NCBI RefSeq assembly: GCF_947488025.1
Contig: NZ_CANKYS010000008.1
Coordinates: 169,856 to 233,855, forward strand
From: an uncultured Nocardioides sp.
GTDB lineage: Bacteria; Actinomycetota; Actinomycetes; Propionibacteriales; Nocardioidaceae
Direction of reading: 5' to 3'
DNA length: 64,000 nucleotides
Position numbers and translations under genes: made by a program. Below, one piece after another: positions 15,140 to 24,279 of the stretch. The notes under the pieces are model-generated. The model was given only the letters and a program-made list of their open reading frames with translations. It was not told where the DNA came from and searched no databases. Every line of letters begins with the position of its first letter. Position 1 is the stretch's first letter.

Positions 15140-16578
15140 ATGTCGCCCCCACTGCTCAGCAGGTCGTGGAGGGCCACCAGCGACTCGACCAGCGCCGAAC
15201 CCGCCTCGATGGCGGCCTCGAGCTCACCGAGGACCGCGTCGGCGACCGGCTCCGACGCGTTCTCCTGGGCGATCCCGAGGTGCGGCGCGGCCTGGACGAA
15301 GGGCCGCACACCGCCGAGGGCTCGGCCGACCGCCGGGTCGAGCCACGGGTCGTCGAGGTCGACGATCACCTCCCGGCGCGTCAGGTTGGGGTCGTCCGCG
15401 CCGCCGGGCGTGCCGAGGACGTCTCCCGCCAACGGCGTGCCGCCGGCGTCGCGCGCAAGCGGGGTGCCCCTCACGTCCCGCGCCAGGGGTGTCCCGCGCA
15501 CGTCGCGCGCGAGCAACGTGTCGCGGATGTCGGCCGCCAGCCGGGTCCCGACCCGGTCCCGGAAGCCGGTGTCGGCGGCGAGCAGGGTGCCGGTGACGTC
15601 GTCGGCGAGCTGGGTGGTGATGCTGTCCGCTGCGCGGGCGGTCTGCGAGCTCGGGGTGGTCGACCGCAGCGTGGGCGACGCCGCGATGATCGCCGCGATT
15701 GCCACGCCCGAGTTGCTGCCGGTCCCTGAGCTGGTGCAGCCACCGTTCGTGTGTACGCCGACGACGCGCCCGGTCGGACCGTGCAGGATGCCCGACCCCG
15801 AGTTGCCGCCGAGGGTGTCGATGTCGTTGTAGCGGATCACCGACCCCGACAGCGTCGTCGCCGGGCCGGCCTCGATCCGCTTCGGCTGGCCGAGGGGGTG
15901 CCCGATGATGGCCAGCATGTCGCCCACGGCCACGTCCGTGGTCGCGAACTCGCTCCAGCCGTAGCGGGAGCCGGGGCTGCCGCCGATCCGGCACAGCGCC
16001 ATGTCGAGGCCACCGAGGCGGTACTCGATGAGCTGCGTGATCGGGTAGGACTGCTCGGCGCGGAGCACGTTGTTCTCGTCGACCTGGTACTCGAAGTTCA
16101 GGTGCATGCTGGTGGCCGCCTGCTGCGGCGAGATCGCGTTTGACGTGCCGTTCTGGCGCGGGACCGTCCAGCCGTTGATGTCGGTGTCGAACAGGTGCCC
16201 GCAGGTGAGGAACAGGTCGGGACCGATCATCGTCCCGCTCCCCCACCGCACCCCGTTGACGTCTCCCGGGTTGGTGAAGACGGTGGCGAGGTCGTCGTTC
16301 CACTGCACCTGGGCGACCGGTAGCTGGTGGTGGTCGACGAACGCCACCGTCACGCCCAGGGTGCCGTCGTAGAGCTCCACCTGCTGGGAGTCGTCGGCGA
16401 CCCCGCAGATCGACTCGAGCATCGTGCTGTAGTCGGGACCCGTCCCCTCGAGCGCCGACTCCGGCAGCGTCAGCTCGTCGAGGTGGGGGACGTAGAGGGG
16501 GTCGTCCAGCCCTGCGTTGACCGGCTTGCCTGGGGACCGCTTGGAGGTCGTCTTCCTCCCGGACTTCGTTGCTGCCAT
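15136..16578 (-). CDS. Trypsin-like serine protease with C-terminal T-x-L-A-x-D repeats
   Basis: A 480-residue protein, first gene of the operon. A Lys/Arg-rich N-terminus without signal peptide is followed by an S1 domain (about 70-300) with His128 (FLTCGHLF), Asp192 (LDMALCRI) and Ser260 (LGGNSGSGIL). Residues 322-389 hold seven copies of T-x-L-A-x-D, with Thr at 322, 331, 345, 354, 363, 372 and 381 and Asp always five residues later; all but one step is nine residues. A helical tail (about 445-475) closes the protein. ATG at 16578 has AGGAGA 7 bases upstream. Evenly spaced Thr/Asp pairs are what an ATP-grasp ligase of the neighbouring type crosslinks in graspetides, so the repeats may be its substrate (inference). 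A beta-solenoid-like stalk is an alternative. Confidence 0.9.
   Translation of the reverse strand: MAATKSGRKTTSKRSPGKPVNAGLDDPLYVPHLDELTLPESALEGTGPDYSTMLESICGVADDSQQVELYDGTLGVTVAFVDHHQLPVAQVQWNDDLATVFTNPGDVNGVRWGSGTMIGPDLFLTCGHLFDTDINGWTVPRQNGTSNAISPQQAATSMHLNFEYQVDENNVLRAEQSYPITQLIEYRLGGLDMALCRIGGSPGSRYGWSEFATTDVAVGDMLAIIGHPLGQPKRIEAGPATTLSGSVIRYNDIDTLGGNSGSGILHGPTGRVVGVHTNGGCTSSGTGSNSGVAIAAIIAASPTLRSTTPSSQTARAADSITTQLADDVTGTLLAADTGFRDRVGTRLAADIRDTLLARDVRGTPLARDVRGTPLARDAGGTPLAGDVLGTPGGADDPNLTRREVIVDLDDPWLDPAVGRALGGVRPFVQAAPHLGIAQENASEPVADAVLGELEAAIEAGSALVESLVALHDLLSSGGDM
15409..15615 (-). repeat. Coding repeat: seven T-x-L-A-x-D units
   Basis: This segment encodes residues 322-390 of the trypsin-like protease. 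The DNA shows a 27-base periodicity (9 codons), clearest at about 15440-15535, with one unit lengthened by five codons. Thr, Leu (+2), Ala (+3) and Asp (+5) are kept in all seven units while the other positions vary, which suggests selection on those residues beyond recent duplication. Confidence 0.8.
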
Positions 16579-16585
16579 GTCTGTC

Positions 16586-16591
16586 TCTCCT
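16586..16591 (-). promoter_or_regulatory. Ribosome binding site of the protease operon
   Basis: AGGAGA (read leftward) lies 7 bases before the ATG of the first operon gene. It is the clearest Shine-Dalgarno sequence of the operon; most downstream genes rely on overlapping stops and starts. Confidence 0.6.
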
Positions 16592-16911
16592 CGTGGGGCG
16601 GTGGCTCCACCACCGCGAGTGTCAGGAGTCAGCGGCTCCGCGCCTGGGCTCCGGGCCGCAGCCCGGACGCGCCGGCCGTGCCGGCGGAACAGCGCGCCTC
16701 GACCCAGCGGGCCGGTTCGCCGTCCATGTCTTCCGAGGGTGGGGCAGTACGCGTCGGAACGAGTTCACGTGACGCCTCCGAGGGTCGCGTCCACGGCCGC
16801 GTGGTCCGGCCCACTCCTCAATGTGCTCCCGGTGGGGGCAGGACGCCAGACCGGACCAGACCACCTCGCAACCCGGCCCTCACCACCGGGGCCGTGCCGG
16901 CGGGGGTGCGA
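16592..16911. other. 320-base region upstream of the protease operon; two hairpins, no gene supported
   Basis: This stretch should hold the operon promoter and the terminator of the M1 peptidase gene to its right. Two short hairpins are visible: TCCGGGC-CGCA-GCCCGGA at 16650-16667 and GCCGGC-CGT-GCCGGC at 16671-16685. They are plausible terminators for the leftward peptidase transcript. I find no convincing -35/-10 pair. Open frames here (up to 80 codons) are Arg/Pro-rich and look like chance frames. Confidence 0.5.
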
Positions 16912-18435
16912 TCACCAGCTCGTGGGCTTCTCCGGGGCGAACAGCCAGGTGTGGAAGAACGCGGAGAGGTCCTGCCCGGACTCCTCCTCGAAGACCGCGA
17001 TGAAGTCGTCGGTCGTCCCCGTCGCGTCGTCGTAGCGCTGCAGCCACTCGCGCGTCGCCGCGAAGAACGCCTCGTCGCCGACCTTCGCGCGCAGTGCGTG
17101 GAGCGTGCCGGCACCTCGGTTGTAGACCTGCGTCGCGAAGAGCCCGAGCGGGCCGGGATCACCGATCGGCAGTGACCAGTACCCCGACGTGCGGGCCGGG
17201 GCGTACCAGGTGTCGAACGCCTGTTGCGCGGTGGTGCCGCCGTTCTCCTCGGCCCACAGCCAGCTCGCGTAGGTCGCCCAGCCCTCGTTGAGCCAGATGT
17301 GCTGCCACGTGTCGGGGCTGACGGCGTTGCCGAGCCACTGGTGTGCGAGCTCGTGCGCGACGGTGCCCTGGGATGCCTGTCTCGAGTAGACCGGACGGGT
17401 CTGGGTCTCCAACGCATATCCCACGCTGTCGTCGTCGACGATCGAGCCGAAGGAGGCGAAGGGATAGGCACCGAACCGCGACTCGAAGAAGTCGATCATC
17501 CGCGGCTGCAACGCCAGGCTGGCGTCGGTGGTGGCGAGCTGACCAGTGGTGAGCTTGCTGTCGACGAAGTCGTGGATGGGCACCCCGCTCGCCGACGTGG
17601 TCACCGGTCGCTGGACGAAGTCACCGACGGACGCCGTCGTCAGGTAGCTGGCCTGCTGGTCAGGGGCCTCCCAGGACCACGTCGTCGTACCGTCCGCCGT
17701 CACCGGTTCCCCGGCCGGCAGGCCATTGGCCACCGCGGTCTTGCCGGCAGGCACCGTGATCTCGAAGCTGTAGGTCGCCTTGTCCCGCTGGTGGTCGCTG
17801 ACCGGGTACCACGTCATCGACCCCTCCGGCTCGCTGACCACCATCGCGCCGTCGCGCGTGGTGACCCAGCCGTAGAGCGCGCCCTCGACGTCGGTCGGGC
17901 GCGTGGTCGCGCCGCCGTAGGTGACGACCACCCGCGCCGACTGCCCGGCCTTGAGCTTGGGACGCGGCTGGACCGTCAGCTCCCAGCTGCGGCTCGCGTC
18001 GTCCTGCACGTGCCAGTACGCCGCTCCGTCGACCTCCACCCCGTCGGCCGGGGGCTCGATGCCGGTGGCGCGCTTGCCGTTGACGGTGAGCGCCGAGACC
18101 GTCATGCCGCGCAGGTCGAGGTTGAAGCGGTCGAGGTCCTGGCGCGCGACGAGGTCGATCGTCGCCACACCGTCGAGCCGGCCACGGACCTGCGCCAGCG
18201 GCGTCGGCGGGACCGTCGCCACCGGTGGGACGTAGTCGATGTCGAGGTCGTAGTGCGTGACGTCGTAACCGCCGTTGCCCGCGCGCGGGAAGTAGGGGTC
18301 GCCGACTCCGTCGGCGCCTGCGGTGAACCGGGGCCCGGGCCCGCCCGGGGCGGCCACGGCTCCGGCCGAGGCAAGGACGGCGACGGCGAGGCCCGCCGCG
18401 ACGAGCATCCGCGATGTCCGGGCAAGTGACCCCAT
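16912..18435 (-). CDS. Secreted M1-family zinc metallopeptidase
   Basis: A 507-residue protein with a signal peptide (basic start, hydrophobic stretch MLVAAGLAVAVLASAGAVA, cleavage near AVAAP). The beta-rich N-terminal domain is followed by the gluzincin core: HELAHQW with the third ligand in NEGWATY downstream, typical of M1 aminopeptidases. The usual GAMEN exopeptidase motif reads ALETQT here, so substrate preference may differ. It is shorter than full M1 enzymes (about 850) because the C-terminal domains are absent, as in other secreted actinobacterial members. ATG at 18435 has GGGAGGT about 6 bases upstream. The protein would act outside the cell on peptides. Confidence 0.9.
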   Translation of the reverse strand: MGSLARTSRMLVAAGLAVAVLASAGAVAAPGGPGPRFTAGADGVGDPYFPRAGNGGYDVTHYDLDIDYVPPVATVPPTPLAQVRGRLDGVATIDLVARQDLDRFNLDLRGMTVSALTVNGKRATGIEPPADGVEVDGAAYWHVQDDASRSWELTVQPRPKLKAGQSARVVVTYGGATTRPTDVEGALYGWVTTRDGAMVVSEPEGSMTWYPVSDHQRDKATYSFEITVPAGKTAVANGLPAGEPVTADGTTTWSWEAPDQQASYLTTASVGDFVQRPVTTSASGVPIHDFVDSKLTTGQLATTDASLALQPRMIDFFESRFGAYPFASFGSIVDDDSVGYALETQTRPVYSRQASQGTVAHELAHQWLGNAVSPDTWQHIWLNEGWATYASWLWAEENGGTTAQQAFDTWYAPARTSGYWSLPIGDPGPLGLFATQVYNRGAGTLHALRAKVGDEAFFAATREWLQRYDDATGTTDDFIAVFEEESGQDLSAFFHTWLFAPEKPTSW

Positions 18436-18541
18436 GGCGCGACCTCCCTGTCGTCGGGCGCTGCGGCCCATCTCGCGACCGTACGCCCGCGTCGCCGGGA
18501 AGGGCGTCTCCCAAGTTGAGGACGTTGGCTCGCCCCGACGC

Positions 18542-18766
18542 TCACAGGGCCGACGCGGCCTCCAGCTCACCGATGCGTACGCGCAGGCTCGACTCGGCCA
18601 GCCGCCAGAGCGTGGCCGAGTGCGCGTGGCGGTGCTGGACGGCGGTGCCCGGACGAGCGCGGTCGCGGCAGGCCTCCTGCTCCAGCGCGCGCTGCGCGAA
18701 CGCCTCCGCAGCGCGCTCCAGCTCACGGACCACCGTGGCCGTCTCGGGGAGCATCACTGCCGTCAT
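18542..18766 (-). CDS. Small hypothetical protein
   Basis: A 74-residue frame in the 497-base gap between the M1 peptidase and helicase genes. It is helical, Ala/Glu/Arg-rich (VVRELERAAEAFAQRALEQE), with a short His-rich centre (HRHAHS) and a second helix at the end. No ribosome binding site is evident before the ATG and no family is recognised. It is kept because composition and codon use look coding and the gap is otherwise empty. The stretch from 18767 to 18932 holds nothing I can assign beyond the helicase promoter region. Confidence 0.45.
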   Translation of the reverse strand: MTAVMLPETATVVRELERAAEAFAQRALEQEACRDRARPGTAVQHRHAHSATLWRLAESSLRVRIGELEAASAL

Positions 18767-18932
18767 GTCGACACGATGCACGACCGTCCGCCCGGACGCG
18801 GCTCGCGCGCACCGAATTGCCCGATTTGGTGGCCCGGCGCCGGACGATCCGCGGCGCATGCGGAGAACCGCGGCCGCGCGACAGCCCTCGGGGCGGGGCC
18901 TGTTGTCGGACCCCGGTGTCAGACTGCACGGC

Positions 18933-21900
18933 ATGACTGCCCTCGACCGCTTCAGCGCGCCGACGCGCGCCTGGTTCGAGGCGTCCTTCGCGAGCCCGAC
19001 GCCGGCCCAGGAGGGCGCCTGGGACGCCATCGCCGCGGGCAAGCACGCGCTGGTCGTCGCGCCGACCGGCAGCGGCAAGACGCTGAGCGCCTTCCTCCAC
19101 GCGATCGACCGGCTGCTCAGCACCGAGCGGCCCGACGACAAGAGCCGGCGCACCCGGGTGCTCTACATCTCCCCGCTGAAGGCGCTCGGTGTCGACGTCG
19201 AGCGCAACCTCCGCGCCCCGCTGACCGGCATCCGCAACACCGCCGAGCGGCTCGAGGCCACCGTCCCCGACGTCACCGTCGGCCTCCGCTCCGGCGACAC
19301 CAGCCCGGCCGATCGTCGCAAGCTCGGCACGACGCCGCCCGACATCCTCATCACCACGCCCGAGTCGCTGTTCCTGATGCTGACCAGCCAGGCGCGCGAG
19401 ACGCTGCGCGGCGTCGACACGGTGATCATCGACGAGGTGCACGCGGTCGCCGGCACCAAGCGCGGCGCCCACCTCGGCATCAGCCTCGAGCGCCTCGACC
19501 ACCTGCTCGAGCAGCCCGCCCAGCGCATCGGCCTCAGCGCGACCGTCCGTCCCCTCGAGGAGGTCGCCCGCTTCCTCGGCGGCACCCAGCCCGTCGAGAT
19601 CGTCGCCCCGCCCAGCACCAAGGAGTGGGACCTGCGCGTCGTCGTCCCCGTCGAGGACATGACGATGCCCGAGGAGTACGACGAGGAGTCGGGCGACCCC
19701 GGCCGCTCGACGAGCATCTGGCCCCACGTGGAGGAGCACGTCGTCGACCTCGTCGAGGAGCACCGTTCGACGATCGTCTTCGCCAACTCCCGACGACTGG
19801 CCGAGCGACTCACCGCCCGGCTCAACGAGATCGCCGCCGAGCGGGCCGCCGCCCGCGAGGAGGGTCTCGAGACGGACGCGGAGCGCCCGTCCCGGGCGGC
19901 CGCGAGCCCGGCCCAGGTGATGGCGCAGTCCGGCCAGAGCAGCGGCGCCGAGACCGTGATCGCCAAGGCCCACCACGGCTCGGTCTCCAAGGAGCAGCGC
20001 GCGATCATCGAGGACGACCTCAAGCGCGGCCGTCTCCCGTGTGTCGTCGCCACGAGCAGCCTCGAGCTCGGCATCGACATGGGATCGGTCGACCTCGTCA
20101 TCCAGATCGAGTCGCCGCCCAGCGTCGCCAGTGCGCTCCAGCGCGTCGGTCGCGCCGGCCACCAGGTCGGCGAGGTGAGCCGCGGGGTGCTGTTCCCCAA
20201 GCACCGCGGCGACCTCGCCCAGACGGCCGTCTCGGTCGAGCGGATGCGTTCGGGAGCCATCGAGAGGATGGCGGTGCCGGCCAACCCGCTCGACGTGCTG
20301 GCCCAGCAGGTCGTGGCCGCGCTCGCGATGGAGGAGTGGCAGGTCGACGAGCTCTTCTCCCTCCTCACGCGCTCCGCCTCCTACACCCAGCTCCCCCGCT
20401 CCGCCTACGACGCCACCCTCGACCTGCTGAGCGGTCGCTACCCGAGCGAGGAGTTCGCCGAGCTGCGCCCGCGCATCGTGTGGGACCGGGTGACCGGCCA
20501 GCTCAGCGGACGCCCCGGCGCCCAGCGGCTGGCCGTCACCAGCGGCGGGACGATCCCCGACCGCGGCCTGTTCGGCGTCTTCCTGGTCGGCGAGAAGGCC
20601 AGCCGGGTCGGCGAGCTCGACGAGGAGATGGTCTACGAGTCCCGGGTGGGTGACATCTTCGCCCTCGGCGCCACCAGCTGGCGCATCGAGGACATCACCC
20701 ACGACCGGGTGCTCGTCACCCCGGCGCCGGGCATCCCCGGACGCCTGCCGTTCTGGAAGGGCGACGCCCTCGGCCGGCCGGCCGAGCTCGGCGCGGCCGT
20801 CGGGGCGTTCACCCGCGAGCTCGCCGCCAAGCCTGCGGCCAAGGCCATCGCGAGCGTCCGCGAGCGCGGCCTCGACGCCAACGCCGCCACCAACCTCGTC
20901 ACCTACCTCGGGGAGCAGCGCGAGGCCACCCAGGTCGTCCCGAGTGACACCCAGGTCGTCGTCGAGCGCTTCCGCGACGAGCTCGGCGACTGGCGCCTGG
21001 TCGTGCACTCCCCCTACGGCACCCCCGTCCACGCCCCGTGGGCGCTGGCGATCAACGCCCGGCTGCGGGAGCGCTTCGACGTCGACGGGCAGGCGGTCGC
21101 CTCCGACGACGGCATCGTCATCCGGATCCCCGACACCGACGCCGAGCCACCCACCGGCGAGGTCATCGTCTTCGAGCCGGAGGAGATCGAGCAGCTCGTC
21201 ACCCAGGAGGTCGGCGGGTCCGCGTTGTTCGCCAGCCGCTTCCGCGAGTGCGCCGCCCGCGCGCTGCTGCTCCCCCGCCGCGACCCCGGCCGTCGCAGCC
21301 CGCTGTGGCAGCAGCGCCAGCGCAGCGCCCAGCTCCTCGAGGTCGCGAGCCAGTACCCCGCCTTCCCGATCGTGCTCGAGGCCGTCCGCGAGTGCCTGCA
21401 GGACGTCTACGACCTGCCGGCCCTGGTGACCCTGCTCGGTCGCGTGCAGCGCCGCGAGGTCACCGTCGTCGACGTCGCCACCACCCAGCCCAGTCCCTTC
21501 GCCCGGAGCCTCCTCTTCGGCTACGTCGCCCAGTTCGTCTACGAGGGCGACTCCCCCATCGCCGAACGGCGTGCGGCGGCGCTGTCCCTCGACCAGGGGC
21601 TGCTCGCCGAGCTGCTCGGTCGTGCCGAGCTGCGTGAGCTGCTCGACCCCGAGGTGCTCACCGAGGTCGAGGCCGAGCTGCAGTGGCTCGCCCCCGACCG
21701 GCGTGCCCGCGGCGCCGAGGCGGTCGCCGACCTGCTCCGTCTGGTCGGTCCGCTCTCGGTCGAGGAGATCCGAGCGAGGTCGGTCGACGGGGCCGACGTC
21801 GAGGGGTGGCTCGCCTCGCTCGACCGCCGGGTCGCCCCGGTCCGGATGGCCGGCGACGACCGGTGGACCGCGATCGAGGACATCGGCCGGCTGCGCGACG

Positions 21901-23474
21901 GGCTCGGCGTACCCGTCCCGGTCGGAACGCCCGACGCCTTCCTGGAGCTGCCGGAGGACCCCCTCGGCGACCTCGTCTCCCGCTACGCCCGCAGCCATGG
22001 CCCGTTCACCACGGCCGAGGTCGCGGCCCGGCTCGGGCTAGGCGAGGCCGTCGCCCGTCAGACGCTCCAGCGCCTCGCCCACCGCGGGCGGGTGCTCGAC
22101 GGCGAGTTCCGACCGTCCGGCTCCGGCACCGAGTGGTGCGACGCCGAGGTGCTGCGCAAGCTCCGCCGCCGTTCGCTCGCCCGCCTCCGCCAGGAGATCG
22201 AGCCCGTCACCCACGACGCGGTGGCGCGCTTCCTGCCCGCCTGGCAGCGCGTCGGCGGCTCGCTGCGCGGCATCGACGGCGTGGTCGCCGCCATCGACCA
22301 GCTCGCCGGCTGCCCGGTCCCGGCCAGCGCCCTCGAGCCGCTGGTCCTCGCCGCCCGTGTCCGCGACTACGAGCCGTCCATGCTCGACGAGCTCACCGCC
22401 TCCGGCGAGGTCATCTGGACCGGCCACGCCCCGCTGCCCGGCAGCGACGGCTGGGTCAGCCTCCACCTCGCCGACCAGGCCCACCTCACGCTGCCCGAGG
22501 TCGAGGGCGAGGAGCCCGAGGGCCTCCAGCGGGCCGTCCTCGACGCCCTCGACCCCGGTGGCGCGTGGTTCTTCCGCCAGCTCGCCGAGCGGGTCGGGTC
22601 CACGTCCGACGCCGACCTCAGCGCCGCCCTGTGGGAGCTGGCCTGGAAGGGCCTGGTCACCAACGACACGCTCGCCCCGCTCCGCGCCCTCGTGCGCAGC
22701 GGCACGCCGTCCCACCGCACCCGTCGTACGCCGCCACGCCTGGGCAGGACGACCGGCGGTCGGATGCCCGTGCGCACCGGTCCGCCGGAGACGGCCGGCC
22801 GGTGGGCGCTGCTGCCCGAACGCGACAGCGACCCGACGCGACGGGCCCATGCCCGCGCCGAGCACCTGCTGGAGCGCCACGGCGTCGTCACGCGCGGCGC
22901 CGTCGTCAGCGAGCGGGTGGTGGGCGGCTTCGCCGGGGTCTACAAGGTGCTCAGCGCGTTCGAGGACACTGGGCGCTGCCGACGCGGCTACTTCATCGAG
23001 GGCCTCGGCGCCGCCCAGTTCGGCACGGCCGGCGCGATCGACCGGTTGCGCACCTTCACCGAGCCCGACCGCGCCTCGTCCGGCACGAAGCCGTCGGTCG
23101 TCGCCCTCGCCGCGACCGACCCGGCCAACGTCTACGGCGCCGCCCTGCCGTGGCCCGACGCCGGTGAGGAGCGGGCGGGGCACCGACCCGGTCGAAAGGC
23201 GGGCGCGCTCGTCGTCCTGGTCGACGGCGCACTGACGGTCTACGTCGAGCGCGGCGGCCGCACGCTGCTCACCTGGAGCGACGACCTCGAGGTGCTCACC
23301 CCGGCGATGGCCGCGTTGGCCGATGCCGCCCGACGTGGGGCGCTCGGGCGGCTGACCGTCGAGAAGGCCGACGGCCAGGCGCTGATCGGCAGCGGTGGCG
23401 AGACACCCATCCGGCTCGCGCTCACCGCTGCGGGCTTCCTCGCCACACCGAAGGGGCTGAGGCTGCGTGCCTGA
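18933..23474 (+). CDS. lhr: ATP-dependent helicase Lhr (large helicase-related)
   Basis: A 1513-residue superfamily 2 helicase, the usual length for actinobacterial Lhr. The DEAD/DEAH core is at the N-terminus: Walker A APTGSGKT near 43-50, DEVH in VIIDEVHAV, a SAT motif (LSATVRP), then a helicase C domain with ATSSLELGIDMG and QRVGRAGHQ. A winged helix and the long Lhr-specific C-terminal region follow. Lhr is a 3'-5' DNA translocase linked to DNA damage response. ATG at 18933 begins the family's usual LDRFSAPTRAWF; the open frame upstream is not conserved-looking. Its last 8 bases overlap the nei start, the same lhr-nei pairing as in mycobacteria. Confidence 0.96.
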   Translation: MTALDRFSAPTRAWFEASFASPTPAQEGAWDAIAAGKHALVVAPTGSGKTLSAFLHAIDRLLSTERPDDKSRRTRVLYISPLKALGVDVERNLRAPLTGIRNTAERLEATVPDVTVGLRSGDTSPADRRKLGTTPPDILITTPESLFLMLTSQARETLRGVDTVIIDEVHAVAGTKRGAHLGISLERLDHLLEQPAQRIGLSATVRPLEEVARFLGGTQPVEIVAPPSTKEWDLRVVVPVEDMTMPEEYDEESGDPGRSTSIWPHVEEHVVDLVEEHRSTIVFANSRRLAERLTARLNEIAAERAAAREEGLETDAERPSRAAASPAQVMAQSGQSSGAETVIAKAHHGSVSKEQRAIIEDDLKRGRLPCVVATSSLELGIDMGSVDLVIQIESPPSVASALQRVGRAGHQVGEVSRGVLFPKHRGDLAQTAVSVERMRSGAIERMAVPANPLDVLAQQVVAALAMEEWQVDELFSLLTRSASYTQLPRSAYDATLDLLSGRYPSEEFAELRPRIVWDRVTGQLSGRPGAQRLAVTSGGTIPDRGLFGVFLVGEKASRVGELDEEMVYESRVGDIFALGATSWRIEDITHDRVLVTPAPGIPGRLPFWKGDALGRPAELGAAVGAFTRELAAKPAAKAIASVRERGLDANAATNLVTYLGEQREATQVVPSDTQVVVERFRDELGDWRLVVHSPYGTPVHAPWALAINARLRERFDVDGQAVASDDGIVIRIPDTDAEPPTGEVIVFEPEEIEQLVTQEVGGSALFASRFRECAARALLLPRRDPGRRSPLWQQRQRSAQLLEVASQYPAFPIVLEAVRECLQDVYDLPALVTLLGRVQRREVTVVDVATTQPSPFARSLLFGYVAQFVYEGDSPIAERRAAALSLDQGLLAELLGRAELRELLDPEVLTEVEAELQWLAPDRRARGAEAVADLLRLVGPLSVEEIRARSVDGADVEGWLASLDRRVAPVRMAGDDRWTAIEDIGRLRDGLGVPVPVGTPDAFLELPEDPLGDLVSRYARSHGPFTTAEVAARLGLGEAVARQTLQRLAHRGRVLDGEFRPSGSGTEWCDAEVLRKLRRRSLARLRQEIEPVTHDAVARFLPAWQRVGGSLRGIDGVVAAIDQLAGCPVPASALEPLVLAARVRDYEPSMLDELTASGEVIWTGHAPLPGSDGWVSLHLADQAHLTLPEVEGEEPEGLQRAVLDALDPGGAWFFRQLAERVGSTSDADLSAALWELAWKGLVTNDTLAPLRALVRSGTPSHRTRRTPPRLGRTTGGRMPVRTGPPETAGRWALLPERDSDPTRRAHARAEHLLERHGVVTRGAVVSERVVGGFAGVYKVLSAFEDTGRCRRGYFIEGLGAAQFGTAGAIDRLRTFTEPDRASSGTKPSVVALAATDPANVYGAALPWPDAGEERAGHRPGRKAGALVVLVDGALTVYVERGGRTLLTWSDDLEVLTPAMAALADAARRGALGRLTVEKADGQALIGSGGETPIRLALTAAGFLATPKGLRLRA

Positions 23475-24258
23475 GGGAGACACCGTCTATCGCGCCGCAG
23501 CCAAGCTCGACCGCGCACTGACCGGTCACCGGCTGACCGTCACCGACTTCCGCGTCCCGGCCTTCGCCACCGTCGACCTCCGCGAGGGCACCGTCATCCG
23601 CACCCTGTCGCGCGGCAAGCACCTGCTCACCCGCATCGACCACCAGCGCGCCTGGACGATCCACACCCACCTCAAGATGGAGGGCTCCTGGCACGTCTAC
23701 CCCAACGGCGAGCGGTGGCGCCGTCCCGACACCCAGGTCCGCCTCGTGCTCGGCATCGAGGACCGCGTGGCCGTTGGCTTCCAGCTCGGCATCGTCGAGC
23801 TCGTCCCACGGGAGCAGGAGGCCGACCTCGTCGCCCACCTCGGGCCCGACCTGCTCGGCCCCGACTGGGACGAGGAACGCGCGGTGGCCAACCTCCGCGG
23901 CGAGCCCGGTCGGCCGATCGGGCAGGCGCTGCTCGACCAGCGCAACCTCGCGGGCATCGGCAACATGTACATGGCCGAGCTGTGCTTCACCATGGGCGTC
24001 AACCCGGCCAGTGCCGTCGCGACCGTCGACCAGCTCCCCCGGCTCGTGCGTCGGGGCCGGCAGATGCTCGAGGTCAACAAGGAGCGGGCGATCCAGACCA
24101 CGACCGGAGACCTGCGCGAGCGTGAGCGCATGTGGGTCTACCGCCGCGACCGGTCGCCGTGCCGCCGGTGCCGCACTCCCATCGTGGTCACGATGCTCGG
24201 CGAGCCCGGTCGCGAGCGGGCCGCCTACTGGTGTCCCAGCTGCCAGCCGGAGCGCTGA
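23467..24258 (+). CDS. nei: Endonuclease VIII-type DNA glycosylase (Fpg/Nei family)
   Basis: A 263-residue bifunctional DNA glycosylase/AP lyase that removes oxidised bases. After the initiator the protein begins PEGDTV, with the catalytic Pro and Glu of the family. The helix-two-turn-helix region reads LDQRNLAGIGNMYMAELCF, and the C-terminal zinc finger has four cysteines (CRRC and CPSC). It is translationally coupled to lhr by an 8-base overlap, placing both in one DNA repair operon. The GTG start is fixed by the need for Pro2. It ends 19 bases before the convergent clgR gene, with a small hairpin between them. Confidence 0.95.
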   Translation: MPEGDTVYRAAAKLDRALTGHRLTVTDFRVPAFATVDLREGTVIRTLSRGKHLLTRIDHQRAWTIHTHLKMEGSWHVYPNGERWRRPDTQVRLVLGIEDRVAVGFQLGIVELVPREQEADLVAHLGPDLLGPDWDEERAVANLRGEPGRPIGQALLDQRNLAGIGNMYMAELCFTMGVNPASAVATVDQLPRLVRRGRQMLEVNKERAIQTTTGDLRERERMWVYRRDRSPCRRCRTPIVVTMLGEPGRERAAYWCPSCQPER

Positions 24259-24263
24259 CGCAG

Positions 24264-24279
24264 GACCCCGGTCGGGGTC
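24264..24279. terminator. Short hairpin between convergent nei and clgR
   Basis: GACCCC-GGTC-GGGGTC is a perfect short dyad just after the nei stop, overlapping the end of clgR. The position between two convergent genes fits a terminator, but it is short and lacks a T-run. Confidence 0.4.

Noticed and set aside
15409..15615. CRISPR or microsatellite explanation for the 27-base repeats
   Set aside because: Units are in frame, contiguous, diverged at the DNA level and conserved at fixed amino acid positions; no spacers.
16622..16864. Possible 80-residue gene upstream of the protease operon
   Set aside because: Arg/Pro-rich, no ribosome binding site, several equally good overlapping frames; looks like chance.
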